A stretch of DNA of 37,059 bases, taken from positions 1-37,059 of the IMG/VR virus record IMGVR_UViG_3300023174_000370; one strand, given 5' to 3'. This stretch comes from a virus. The translations under genes and the position numbers were made by a program. This document shows positions 29,788-36,826 of this stretch, piece after piece. Position 1 is the first letter of the stretch, and the number at the start of each line of letters is the position of its first letter. Under the pieces are notes generated by a model. That model saw nothing but the letters and a program-made list of their open reading frames with translations, did not search any database and was not told where the DNA came from.

Positions 29788-30496
29788 TTTGTACCTCCGC
29801 TGCTTGTGCTGCTTGCCAGTACAGTGCGTAAAAGTTTTCATCATAAGCAAAACGCTTCATGTGCTTGGCAATAGCACCAGTGTGTGCGTGTACTGGCACA
29901 CCTGCTGCCTTTAGTTTGCGAAAGAACACAATGTCCTCGCCTACAAACTTCTCGCCCACATTCTCAATCTCTGCAAACATAGACTGGTCTGGAAACTTCT
30001 GTCTTAATGCAGGAACTACAGACTTGTGCATCAATGTAAGCCCAAGCCCAGCACAATCAACCTTAATCACTTGGTCTTTAGGTAGTGGATGTTTGTACTT
30101 AATCTCAAACTCGTTGGCACCTTCATCAAACAAGGCAGGCATAGGCTGCATCAATGATGACTCCATCTGCTTAGAGATAAAGTACACACCGCTTACAACT
30201 GGGCGAGCAATCTTATCTGCTGTATTCCACAGTAGTTCAAGGATGTCAAGGGTTAGCACGATGTCTGAGTCAACCCATAGCAACCAGTCTGTCTTAATAC
30301 TATCTGCCCACATGTCGAACAAGGCTTGGCGTTGGCGACCAATCTGATTACCCTGTACACGCACCGCGTTGTGGATACCAATGCCACGAGTAGGTGCTGT
30401 GATAGTGGTGTACATCAAACCTTCGGTGAACTTACCGTCAGTTAATCCGTTGTCGCACCAACCAATTGATAATGTTTCTTTAGAACTGTGTGCCAT
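29765..30496 (-). CDS. GT-A type glycosyltransferase (243 aa)
   Basis: The ATG at 30496 (MAHSSKETLSIGWCDNGLTD) is taken as the start. The GT-A core shows TTITAPTRGIGIHNAVR, then IGRQRQALFDMWADSIKTDW and the nucleotide-sugar motif VDSD (residues 75-78) in LLWVDSDIVL. AGLGLTLMHKSVVPALRQ and GEDIVFFRKLKAAGVPVHAH are typical acceptor-side segments. Its target could be phage DNA bases, a virion protein or the host surface. An octamer encodes SIKTDW just before the catalytic motif, and another at 30000 is read out of that frame. The position inside replication genes favours DNA modification only weakly. Confidence 0.78.
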   Translation of the reverse strand: MAHSSKETLSIGWCDNGLTDGKFTEGLMYTTITAPTRGIGIHNAVRVQGNQIGRQRQALFDMWADSIKTDWLLWVDSDIVLTLDILELLWNTADKIARPVVSGVYFISKQMESSLMQPMPALFDEGANEFEIKYKHPLPKDQVIKVDCAGLGLTLMHKSVVPALRQKFPDQSMFAEIENVGEKFVGEDIVFFRKLKAAGVPVHAHTGAIAKHMKRFAYDENFYALYWQAAQAAEVQNGNPASK

Positions 30497-30797
30497 CCAT
30501 AGCCTCGCTCTCATCAATAACTGTTAGGGCGTTCTCGCCCATCTCTTTAAAAGATTCTGCTAAATTTATTAAACCTACTGCAACTTCTTCAATACATTCA
30601 GGACCGTGGTTCTCCTGTAAGTGTTTAGCAAACTGGCTGACATAATCAGCAAATTGAATAGCCTCTAACCAAATAGTATTTGGGTCATAAATCTGCCGTG
30701 ATGCTTCATTTACTTGTTCAAGTACATTAGGCAACTCAGCAATGATAATGTCCTTAACTTCCTGAGGTACCTTCAACCTGCTTAGCACTGCTTCCAT
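30480..30797 (-). CDS. Unknown replication-operon protein (105 aa)
   Basis: A helical acidic protein: MEAVLSRLKVPQEVKDIIIA, then IYDPNTIWLEAIQFADYVSQ and CIEEVAVGLINLAESFKEMG. The start is uncertain. ATG 30797 limits the overlap with the upstream gene to 44 bases. TTG starts at 30896 or closer to a GGAGGAA sequence near 30827 would lengthen it. I do not recognise the family. It sits between an unknown protein and the glycosyltransferase, with overlapping ends, so it is probably translated with them. Confidence 0.6.
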   Translation of the reverse strand: MEAVLSRLKVPQEVKDIIIAELPNVLEQVNEASRQIYDPNTIWLEAIQFADYVSQFAKHLQENHGPECIEEVAVGLINLAESFKEMGENALTVIDESEAMDGTQF

Positions 30798-31086
30798 TCG
30801 CTCTGGTGTAAGCAACAATTCCTCCGTCAATGTAAGACTGGTATTCTTCTTCCGTAAGGTCTTGGAACCGACCAGTTTCTTTATTCTTCCAAACAATTGC
30901 CCTCCAACCAGCGGTGTATGTAAGTGCGCGTGGCATCAACATGAGTTGTGCCTTAATGTCTGTTGCAAAACGCTCTGTCTTAATAACGAACTCGTCTCCA
31001 ACTCCTGAGGCTGGTACTTCACCAAAATTTTCTGCAACTGATAACTCCCAAGGACTATCTAGTTTTTCTATTAACATTCCACCCAT
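30754..31086 (-). CDS. Unknown protein downstream of helicase (110 aa)
   Basis: The ATG at 31086 follows AGGAGAATAAA. The protein begins MGGMLIEKLDSPWELSVAEN, has VGDEFVIKTERFATDIKAQL and GWRAIVWKNKETGRFQDLTE, and ends in a Ser/Gly tail. The outline is a small beta-rich fold. VIKTERF is encoded over an octamer. The neighbourhood (helicase, nucleases, primase) points to replication or recombination, but nothing in the protein confirms it. Confidence 0.68.
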   Translation of the reverse strand: MGGMLIEKLDSPWELSVAENFGEVPASGVGDEFVIKTERFATDIKAQLMLMPRALTYTAGWRAIVWKNKETGRFQDLTEEEYQSYIDGGIVAYTRANGSSAKQVEGTSGS

Positions 31087-31095
31087 TTTATTCTC

Positions 31096-31875
31096 CTAAG
31101 GTTGTCCAACATCTAATACCTGCATACTTGCGGGGTCGTATGAAAGCCAAACTGGTGTGCCTCCATTGGCATCGGCAGGTCCGTAACGATTCTTTACAGC
31201 ACACACACCCATCGTTGACATCTGGTTAATAACCGTAAGGATTAACGAAGGAGTCTGGGCTACCTTGCCATGCAGTGCTCGTTGTGGGGGGCAAGGGTTA
31301 CCAGCGACACCCTCCGATGTGTGGTGACAAACCACTACTGCAGCGCCAGTTTCCCTTGCCCACCATTTAAGTTCCTTCATTAGAGTACGCAACCCGCCAA
31401 ATTCATCTTGCGACTCCATCGTTACATCAACGGCGTTGTCTAATACAATCAAACGCACATCTTCACCAAGGCGCTCTCTGGTTGCGAGTACGGCATCCTC
31501 AATATCTTTAAGCGTAGGTGATGAATCAAACTCCCAATAGATGTGGTCAGCAGGCTTGAGCATTTGTGCTGCCCAATCTCTGTCCATTTCCATTAGAGGT
31601 TCGACTTCTGCCTGTTGCTTCCCAGTCAACAAAGCAAGAAGTCTAAGACTCATTGTGTGTGAATGTGTATCAGCGCTGATGTATAGCGTAGGAACTTTTG
31701 CCCGAACTGCCAAGGACAGAGCAAGCGTTGACTTGCCTGCCCCTGGCGGTCCAGCAATCATGCTTACCTCGCCGTAACGGATTGCTATTTGTTGAGCAGC
31801 AAGCGAGTGCCACACAACAGGAAGTGTTGCACCCCCTTGTGATGCTGTCTTGATAGCACGGCTGAGTAGGCGCAT
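31096..31875 (-). CDS. RecA/DnaB-type ATPase, probable replicative helicase
   Basis: The ATPase core has Walker A AGPPGAGKST at 41-50, Walker B RLIVLDNAVD with Asp146 and a sensor block VVVCHHTSEG. HGKVAQTPSLILTVINQ and MGVCAVKNRYGPADANGG match the late part of DnaB/RadA/KaiC-like cores. At 259 residues it lacks the DnaB N-terminal domain, as in other small phage helicases. It would unwind DNA at the phage fork with the primase pair downstream. RadA-like recombination ATPase is the alternative. It starts just after the zinc-ribbon gene without a clear ribosome site, so coupling is likely. Confidence 0.82.
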   Translation of the reverse strand: MRLLSRAIKTASQGGATLPVVWHSLAAQQIAIRYGEVSMIAGPPGAGKSTLALSLAVRAKVPTLYISADTHSHTMSLRLLALLTGKQQAEVEPLMEMDRDWAAQMLKPADHIYWEFDSSPTLKDIEDAVLATRERLGEDVRLIVLDNAVDVTMESQDEFGGLRTLMKELKWWARETGAAVVVCHHTSEGVAGNPCPPQRALHGKVAQTPSLILTVINQMSTMGVCAVKNRYGPADANGGTPVWLSYDPASMQVLDVGQP

Positions 31876-31878
31876 CTG

Positions 31879-32301
31879 TTATGCAGGTACCTTATTTTGG
31901 CAAGCCTGTCCCTGAGGCTTAGGACATGCATAAAACGCCTTGTATGGGCGACCTGTAGCCTTAGCAATACCTGCTGGTACATGGCGCATAGTTCCACTAC
32001 CGCATGAGCACTCAGGCACGGCGCGGGTAGGTGTGTATCCTGCTGGCGCAGGGGCAGCAACTGGTGCTGGGTATGACGGAGCAACTGCTGCTACTGGTGT
32101 GTGGCTAACAACTTCTGGCTTAAGACCACCATTAGTTAGAGCACAGATAGCATCAATGGTTGATTCTAAATCAGCAATTGATGCAATGCGTAGTGTTAAG
32201 CCATCAAGTGCTGCATCTAGTTCAGCATCTGATGTTGCGCGGATGTTTAGTAAAGAACCCTTAGGTGTCTTTACATTGATTTGGTACAGCGGTTCAGTCA
32301 T
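31879..32301 (-). CDS. Zinc-ribbon protein, possible ssDNA-binding partner (140 aa)
   Basis: The N-terminal domain is alpha/beta (MTEPLYQINVKTPKGSLLNI, LDGLTLRIASIADLESTIDA), followed by a Pro/Ala linker (AAVAPSYPAPVAAPAPAGYT) and a C-terminal ribbon with CSCGSG and YACPKPQGQACQNK. The ribbon resembles those appended to DNA-binding proteins and topoisomerases. Its place between the Cas4-like nuclease and the helicase makes a single-strand DNA-binding or loader role plausible, not proven. AGGAGAACCAA precedes the ATG, which overlaps the upstream stop by eight bases. Confidence 0.7.
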   Translation of the reverse strand: MTEPLYQINVKTPKGSLLNIRATSDAELDAALDGLTLRIASIADLESTIDAICALTNGGLKPEVVSHTPVAAVAPSYPAPVAAPAPAGYTPTRAVPECSCGSGTMRHVPAGIAKATGRPYKAFYACPKPQGQACQNKVPA

Positions 32302-33130
32302 TTGGTTCTCCTATAGGTATCTCTGGATAAAGGTGTGAGTCTTTGCCACCCACTGCATAACATGAAGAATTTACGGAGCATGTGCCACACATAAACCCTG
32401 TTGATGGAATAAAGATTTTGTTACTTACTGCTATCTCAAAACCCTTAGCCCATGAGCCGAGGCGTGCCTCAGTAAAGCGCTCAAGACTAACAGGAGCAGT
32501 TAATTCTCCTGTGCGTGCCATGAAATAACTGCCAAGTTGTGGGCGAATACCAAAAGTTTTCTCCACAAGGACTGCATAGATACCAAGTTGTGTCTGGGAC
32601 TTAGGTTCAGCCCCTGTCTTAATATCTACAATTACCAACTCGCCAGTAGGCGCAACCATTATGCGGTCAAGGAACGCTTTAATGTTTACGCCGTTGATTT
32701 GTTGATTCATTTCAGTTTCAATAGCGGGTATGCCAGCGGGGGTTTCCCAAATGTGCCATCCACTATCTTCACGGAACTGCATCCATGATTCCACCATGCG
32801 TGGACCTGCAGCCAACCACCATTCAGCATCTTCCTTATTAGGAAAAGCCTTGGTAGCACGACCACCAGCACGCCAAGGCATACCGTTGTCCACCATCTTG
32901 TAGTTATGTTCCCATCGTTCTATGAACATAGCAGTTGGGTCGAAACCCTCAGGCTTGATGTCATAGATTTCTGTGCACTCATGTACAGCCTTACCACCAG
33001 CAAGCCAGTAGGAAGGTGACTCTGCTACATTTTGTACACGAGTAAGGTAGTACTGCCATCCGCACCCAAGCCATGTTGACATGGCGGAGTGAGAGATGTA
33101 GTTCTTCCCTGTGATTTGTTCAAGTGTCAT
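32294..33130 (-). CDS. Cas4/RecB-like Fe-S exonuclease (278 aa)
   Basis: The nuclease core shows Glu140 in IPAIETEMN, Asp155 in FLDRIMVA, the Asp169-Ile-Lys171 pair in IVDIKTG and a QLGIY (Q-x3-Y) motif at 181. Cys23 together with Cys248, Cys251 and Cys257 (FMCGTCSVNSSC) matches the four-cysteine Fe-S cluster of Cas4, AddB and related exonucleases. It may resect DNA ends for recombination. First gene of the replication operon; AAGGAGAAAC precedes the ATG. No CRISPR array or cas1/cas2 is present, so this is a phage recombination nuclease rather than CRISPR adaptation. VDIKTGAE bears an in-frame octamer. Confidence 0.85.
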   Translation of the reverse strand: MTLEQITGKNYISHSAMSTWLGCGWQYYLTRVQNVAESPSYWLAGGKAVHECTEIYDIKPEGFDPTAMFIERWEHNYKMVDNGMPWRAGGRATKAFPNKEDAEWWLAAGPRMVESWMQFREDSGWHIWETPAGIPAIETEMNQQINGVNIKAFLDRIMVAPTGELVIVDIKTGAEPKSQTQLGIYAVLVEKTFGIRPQLGSYFMARTGELTAPVSLERFTEARLGSWAKGFEIAVSNKIFIPSTGFMCGTCSVNSSCYAVGGKDSHLYPEIPIGEPND

Positions 33131-33192
33131 TGTTTCTCCTTCAATAGAGGAGATTACTACACAATGTCTGCTCTATTCTGCGACACGCCGAG

Positions 33193-33474
33193 GTGAATAA
33201 CACACATGTAATTCAATTTGTGTGTACACTGCTGTTCGTGTTGAACAGATTAAGTAGAGGACTAGCGAGGCTTCAAAGCCGAGCGGTGCTTAAGGATACA
33301 AGAATTGATTTGCGTAGCCTTGGTCCTATCCATGTGTGCTCTTGTGGCTCCCGCTTATTTAAAGTGGGATGTATGTTTGAAGATGGTGAAATTAGTATGT
33401 GGTTTGTAAACGCAGAGTGTGCTGAGTGTGATGCACTTGTTACTGTGCCTACTCCAGTGGATGCCATCGCATGA
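33193..33474 (+). CDS. Zinc-ribbon protein (up to 93 aa, start uncertain)
   Basis: The C-terminal 55 residues are clear: DLRSLGPIHVCSCGSRLFKV, then FEDGEISMWFVNAECAECDA and LVTVPTPVDA. CSCG and CAEC form a zinc ribbon. I recall this pattern (HVCxCG, then WF, then CAxCG and a PTPxD end) in actinophage small proteins of unknown role. The GTG at 33193 gives 93 residues, but conserved-looking sequence begins only near residue 33, so a downstream GTG or TTG start is possible. It starts a short plus-strand operon divergent from the replication genes. Confidence 0.7.
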   Translation: MNNTHVIQFVCTLLFVLNRLSRGLARLQSRAVLKDTRIDLRSLGPIHVCSCGSRLFKVGCMFEDGEISMWFVNAECAECDALVTVPTPVDAIA

Positions 33475-33617
33475 AAATAATTATTTTTTCTGTTGCTTTA
33501 ATTGTCAGCAATCTTTTAATGTTTAGATTTGGCTTTATTTACGGTATTAAGACAGAACAACGAGCACGCCTTCGCCGTCTTAATTCATTGAAGAAATTAT
33601 TAAATGGCAAAGTATGA
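33471..33617 (+). CDS. Small membrane protein (48 aa)
   Basis: Start and upstream stop overlap (ATGA). The protein is MKIIIFSVALIVSNLLMFRF, GFIYGIKTEQRARLRRLNSL, KKLLNGKV: one membrane helix followed by a strongly basic cytoplasmic tail, so the N-terminus would face outward. GIKTEQ contains the octamer at 33547. It could be a small lysis or membrane-associated regulator, but no family is recognised. It overlaps the next gene by 14 bases. Confidence 0.65.
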   Translation: MKIIIFSVALIVSNLLMFRFGFIYGIKTEQRARLRRLNSLKKLLNGKV

Positions 33618-33771
33618 CTACAAGTGCTCTGTATGCGGTGGCGTTCAAGAGATAGATAAACCGATGGGCAGTGACTGGTCACCTTCTTGTTGCGGTGAGG
33701 TTATGACTCAGATTTACTCAGCCGTACCAGTTAAGTTCAATGGTAGTGGCTTCTACTCAACAGGCGGATAA
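33604..33771 (+). CDS. FmdB-like zinc-ribbon protein (55 aa)
   Basis: The frame reads MAKYDYKCSVCGGVQEIDKP, SDWSPSCCGEVMTQIYSAVP and VKFNGSGFYSTGG. The Y-x-Y-x-C-x2-CG start, a CC pair in the middle and the P-x-x-F-x-G-x-GFY-x-T end match the FmdB regulatory-protein family of zinc ribbons, common in bacteria and phages. Molecular roles are poorly known; it was first linked to transcription control. It ends just before the convergent terminator. Confidence 0.8.
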   Translation: MAKYDYKCSVCGGVQEIDKPMGSDWSPSCCGEVMTQIYSAVPVKFNGSGFYSTGG

Positions 33772-33779
33772 AGCAAAAA

Positions 33780-33805
33780 AGCCCCCCCGCATAAAGCGAG
33801 GGGCT
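33780..33805 (-). terminator. Intrinsic terminator of the lysis operon
   Basis: On the minus strand AGCCCC..GC pairs with GC..GGGGCT around a short AT-rich loop, with a mismatch in the middle, followed by TTTTTT. It lies 22 bases after the holin stop and 9 bases after the FmdB-like stop. It suits leftward transcription best and may also slow rightward transcription. Confidence 0.82.
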
Positions 33806-33826
33806 AATCTGTTAGGTTACTAAAGG

Positions 33827-34021
33827 TTACTTCTTGGTTGGGAATGAATCCTTTGGGTTTGCCCAACGCATTAGGATAGGCAAGACAGATGCAATACCAG
33901 CCTTAACATAATCAGAAGGAGATGTTGCTCCCACTGCATAGGCTGTTGTCGCACCAGCAACAAAGGCACGAATGTATGTGCCAGCAATACTTGAGATTTG
34001 TTCTTTTAATTTAGAGGACAT
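33827..34021 (-). CDS. Holin (64 aa)
   Basis: The protein reads MSSKLKEQISSIAGTYIRAF, VAGATTAYAVGATSPSDYVK, AGIASVLPILMRWANPKDSF. It matches small actinophage holins with a Y-x-R-A-F start, two hydrophobic helices around a D-Y-x-K-A-G turn, and an R-W-x-N-P-K-D end. It would form membrane holes and time lysis. Its start overlaps the endolysin stop region, the usual lysis cassette pairing. The charged end should be cytoplasmic. Confidence 0.85.
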   Translation of the reverse strand: MSSKLKEQISSIAGTYIRAFVAGATTAYAVGATSPSDYVKAGIASVLPILMRWANPKDSFPTKK

Positions 34022-34521
34022 TACTTACTCCATTTCGGTCTGCCAAAGCCCACAATAGTAGCCGTGAGTTTGCGCTTATTGTCTTTTTTGTAGGCACGGA
34101 TACGCTCCGCCACCTCACCACCATTGGCTTGTGAACCTTTGGTTTTCTTTTCTGGAACTGTGTTGCCTTCAACGGTAGTCACTGTGCCATCGAGATTATC
34201 TTTAACCACGATGCCAACATGCTCTATCTTGGCTCCGCCTTTAACAAAGTCAAAGAACACAATGTCGCCAGGCTGAGGCGATGCTGTCTCAGCATTGCTC
34301 CAAGCACCGATTCCTTTAAATGCTTCGGCTCCGCCAGGAGTCCATACCACATTAGGAATCTTTACCTTTGCTTGGTTGGCACACCACATTACGAATGAGC
34401 CACACCAAGGTTGTAGGTCATGCTTAGTAAACTTGCCATACTTGGTTTCGTTTGTTCTTGGTCCTTCTACGGTACCAATTTCAGCGCGTGCTGCCATAAT
34501 GAAATCATCTTGCTTGCTCAT
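34021..34521 (-). CDS. CHAP-domain endolysin (166 aa)
   Basis: The start is ATG 34521; a TTG one codon earlier is less likely. The CHAP (NlpC/P60-like) peptidase has Cys40 in QPWCGSFVMWCAN, His101 in KIEHVGIVVKD and Asn120 in VEGNT. It would cleave the peptide or amide bonds of host peptidoglycan. The protein ends soon after the catalytic domain, so there is no wall-binding domain, unlike many actinophage endolysins. No signal peptide is visible, so release through the holin is expected. Confidence 0.88.
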   Translation of the reverse strand: MSKQDDFIMAARAEIGTVEGPRTNETKYGKFTKHDLQPWCGSFVMWCANQAKVKIPNVVWTPGGAEAFKGIGAWSNAETASPQPGDIVFFDFVKGGAKIEHVGIVVKDNLDGTVTTVEGNTVPEKKTKGSQANGGEVAERIRAYKKDNKRKLTATIVGFGRPKWSK

Positions 34522-34768
34522 CAATTCTCGCTTTCATAACTTCAACATCAATTTTTATTTGTTGTTGGTTTTCAATTAGTTGGTCAACTTTATTTATTAA
34601 GCCAGTATGCCCATCGTTATACAAAGCGTATTCAATTCTGTTTAACTTATCTTTAAGTTCTTCTGTGTACTTTAAGATAGTGTGTCTTGCTATCATTCCC
34701 AAGCCAGCAAGCAACGCAACAATAACAAAGAAATAAGAATAGACAATGGTGGCTGTATCAGATGACAT
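34505..34768 (-). CDS. Membrane protein with coiled coil (DUF2746-like, 87 aa)
   Basis: A membrane span near the N-terminus (YFFVIVALLAGLGMIARHTI, about residues 12-31) is followed by a coiled coil (KYTEELKDKLNRIEYALYND, VDQLIENQQQIKIDVEVMKA). The outline matches the DUF2746-type proteins encoded beside endolysins in actinophages, seen as second holins or lysis regulators. It overlaps the endolysin start by 17 bases, so it is part of the lysis cassette. Confidence 0.72.
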   Translation of the reverse strand: MSSDTATIVYSYFFVIVALLAGLGMIARHTILKYTEELKDKLNRIEYALYNDGHTGLINKVDQLIENQQQIKIDVEVMKARIDEQAR

Positions 34769-34782
34769 TGGCAGGGTTCCCC

Positions 34783-36813
34783 TTATACGACAGTGCGAGC
34801 GATGATTTGGCAGATGCCACCAAATCCTGAGTAGTTACGAGCAGATGGTGTTGCGCGAGTAAATGTAATTTGTTCAATCACACACTCAATAGGTTCTCCA
34901 CCTGCGGTGAAGTCCTGAACAATGATTGTCGCACCTATGCTTTCAACTGATTCAAGTGCAAACAAACGCTCACGAGCATAGCCTTCGTAACCAATGATGT
35001 TGCCAGTCTTATCTGTTTCACGGTCAAACATAAAGATAGGAATTTGTAGCACACGAGCACGGGTAGGTGAAGGCAAAGCCTTGACTGCTAAACCTACTAC
35101 CACTGGTCCAGTAGTTGCATCTGTTGTGTTCTTGTACAACTCTAGTTTAAACGCAGCATCTGGTCCAATGTTTGGGTAAGAGTTTGCTAAGTCAATATCA
35201 GCAGCGGTGCTGTTGCCTTGAAGAATTGTTGTAATAATTTCATCAGAAGAAACATTCATTTTGTACACTCCGATGTCGCCGTTGGCTTCATCTCCTACAG
35301 TACGAACACGCACACGCTTCCATGCTTTGTTTTCCATGGTGTCGTAACGAATCTTGCCATTACGAATTACGCCTGTGTCTACTAAATCTGTTGCGTGTTG
35401 TAGCCAGATACCAGAACCATTGACGGCAAAGGCAACTTGATTGTTTTCTCCAACAATACGCACTGCTTGAACTGTTCCAGTTACGGCATCAGCAAAAGCA
35501 TCTGTTGCTCGTGCATACACACCTGTGGATATAGGCTGTGCATAACCTGACAGGGTAATAGGTTGACCTAAGTTAATTCGTGTTGTGCCTGAGTTGCTGT
35601 TTACTTGATTGGTATTGCCCGCCCAGATGTACGAGTCACGACCTTCAAAGTCATAGACACCGTTCTCATTGTGGAATACCAATGGTCCGTAAGTCATGTC
35701 ACCGTTCTGGTCTAAGGTTGCAATGCGAGCGCCCTTGTTTGTTCCGACCATAAGGTATGTGCCAAGATATGTGTATAAAGACAGAACTCTCTCGCCTCGT
35801 GGCAAAACTGCAGCGGTAATAATAGTACCCAAAGCACCAGTGTTATCTACTTGTAACTTAAAGATAGAGGAATGGTCGCCAGCATACCCACCTAAATAGA
35901 TTGCGTTAGAGCCTTCTGTTACGGCGCTCCAATTCCACAAAGCAGGCATAACCGTTGAGCCATTGATAAGTTTTCCTTGCGAAGCGGTTATCGCTGGTTT
36001 AATTTGAACAACAGGTGCACTACCATGGCTTAAAAATGTAAGTTCATAGGCTGAGTAAGTTCCATCAGTAAATCCAAACCCAGCAATAACTCTGCTCTTA
36101 ACATACTTAATTGCTACATGGTCTGCTGTTAATCCATCGTATCCGTAATGTTTATGTACCGTGCCATCGGATAGTTTGACATCATAGATGCCAGCAGTTG
36201 TAGCCACATACATATATGTACCATCTGATGTGGTAGCAAGGATTGTTTCATTACTAAATGATGACCAGTTAACAAGGGCAGTAGATGTACCAGCGGTAGT
36301 AATCTTGTACATAGCAGTTGTCTGTGATGTGCGTACACTCAGGTCAGTGGCTACAAGAAAAGGAACTCCTGCATCGGTGCCACCAGAATCAACTTTACAT
36401 TTACCAGTAAAAGTTTGAACACGAGTTGTCTTTCTCAGTAGAGTAATCTGCCCAGGTGTCCAGACATCTATGCCATAGGAATCTTTGAAACGAAAACGAA
36501 CTTCGTTGTCATTGCCTTCCAATGGTTCGGTAAAGTTAATGCCTTCGCCATAGTGCCAAGAGGATTGTGCCCGTGTCCAGTATCCTGAACCACCAAGGGT
36601 GTGTTCTCCTGGGTCACGCATCTGGTCTACCCGCTGAGAACGAAACTCTGCTGTTTGCCGCTTGTATGGTGTGTTGTCTGTAACAGCCATAATAAATGGC
36701 AGACCAGCAATAGCCACATCAAAGGCGTTAGCATTTAAGTCATAATATGTAGACAAGCGCCCCGATAAATCAATTATCGTGCGCTCGGTAATGTCGGGTG
36801 CGCGTGATACCAC
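34783..36813 (-). CDS. Nozzle-like beta-propeller tail protein (676 aa)
   Basis: A GTG start at 36813 has AAGGAGTCATA upstream. The protein is beta-rich with repeated blades: TILATTSDGTYMYVATTAGI, SNAIYLGGYAGDHSSIFKLQ, LYTYLGTYLMVGTNKGARIA, GVYDFEGRDSYIWAGNTNQV. The C-terminus (SARNYSGFGGICQIIARTVV) is a beta structure. Such single-chain propellers of 600-700 residues are typical of nozzle or tail tube proteins of short-tailed phages. A minor tail protein binding host glycans is the alternative. Upstream of the lysis cassette and downstream of a fibre-type gene. Confidence 0.7.
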   Translation of the reverse strand: MVSRAPDITERTIIDLSGRLSTYYDLNANAFDVAIAGLPFIMAVTDNTPYKRQTAEFRSQRVDQMRDPGEHTLGGSGYWTRAQSSWHYGEGINFTEPLEGNDNEVRFRFKDSYGIDVWTPGQITLLRKTTRVQTFTGKCKVDSGGTDAGVPFLVATDLSVRTSQTTAMYKITTAGTSTALVNWSSFSNETILATTSDGTYMYVATTAGIYDVKLSDGTVHKHYGYDGLTADHVAIKYVKSRVIAGFGFTDGTYSAYELTFLSHGSAPVVQIKPAITASQGKLINGSTVMPALWNWSAVTEGSNAIYLGGYAGDHSSIFKLQVDNTGALGTIITAAVLPRGERVLSLYTYLGTYLMVGTNKGARIATLDQNGDMTYGPLVFHNENGVYDFEGRDSYIWAGNTNQVNSNSGTTRINLGQPITLSGYAQPISTGVYARATDAFADAVTGTVQAVRIVGENNQVAFAVNGSGIWLQHATDLVDTGVIRNGKIRYDTMENKAWKRVRVRTVGDEANGDIGVYKMNVSSDEIITTILQGNSTAADIDLANSYPNIGPDAAFKLELYKNTTDATTGPVVVGLAVKALPSPTRARVLQIPIFMFDRETDKTGNIIGYEGYARERLFALESVESIGATIIVQDFTAGGEPIECVIEQITFTRATPSARNYSGFGGICQIIARTVV

Positions 36814-36826
36814 TATGACTCCTTAG

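Larger units (their letters stand above)
4076..32622 (-). repeat. TTAAGACA octamer family, minus-strand operons (14 sites)
   Basis: TTAAGACA read on the minus strand (TGTCTTAA on the given strand) occurs at 4076, 7024, 9735, 13581, 13629, 15231, 17639, 18453, 28433, 29644, 30000, 30290, 30975 and 32615. All lie in minus-strand genes and point with transcription. Thirteen are read in the same frame, encoding L/I/V/F-K-T; only 30000 differs. In the late genes most follow C or G and precede G. Confidence 0.8.

Noticed and set aside
32294-33130. Cas4-like gene as a sign of a CRISPR system
   Set aside because: No direct-repeat array and no cas1, cas2 or effector gene; Cas4/RecB-like nucleases are common in phage recombination modules.
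33219-33230. Palindrome GTGTACAC in the divergent gap and 5' part of the zinc-ribbon gene as an operator
   Set aside because: Single 8-base palindrome without a second copy or clear promoter; expected by chance.
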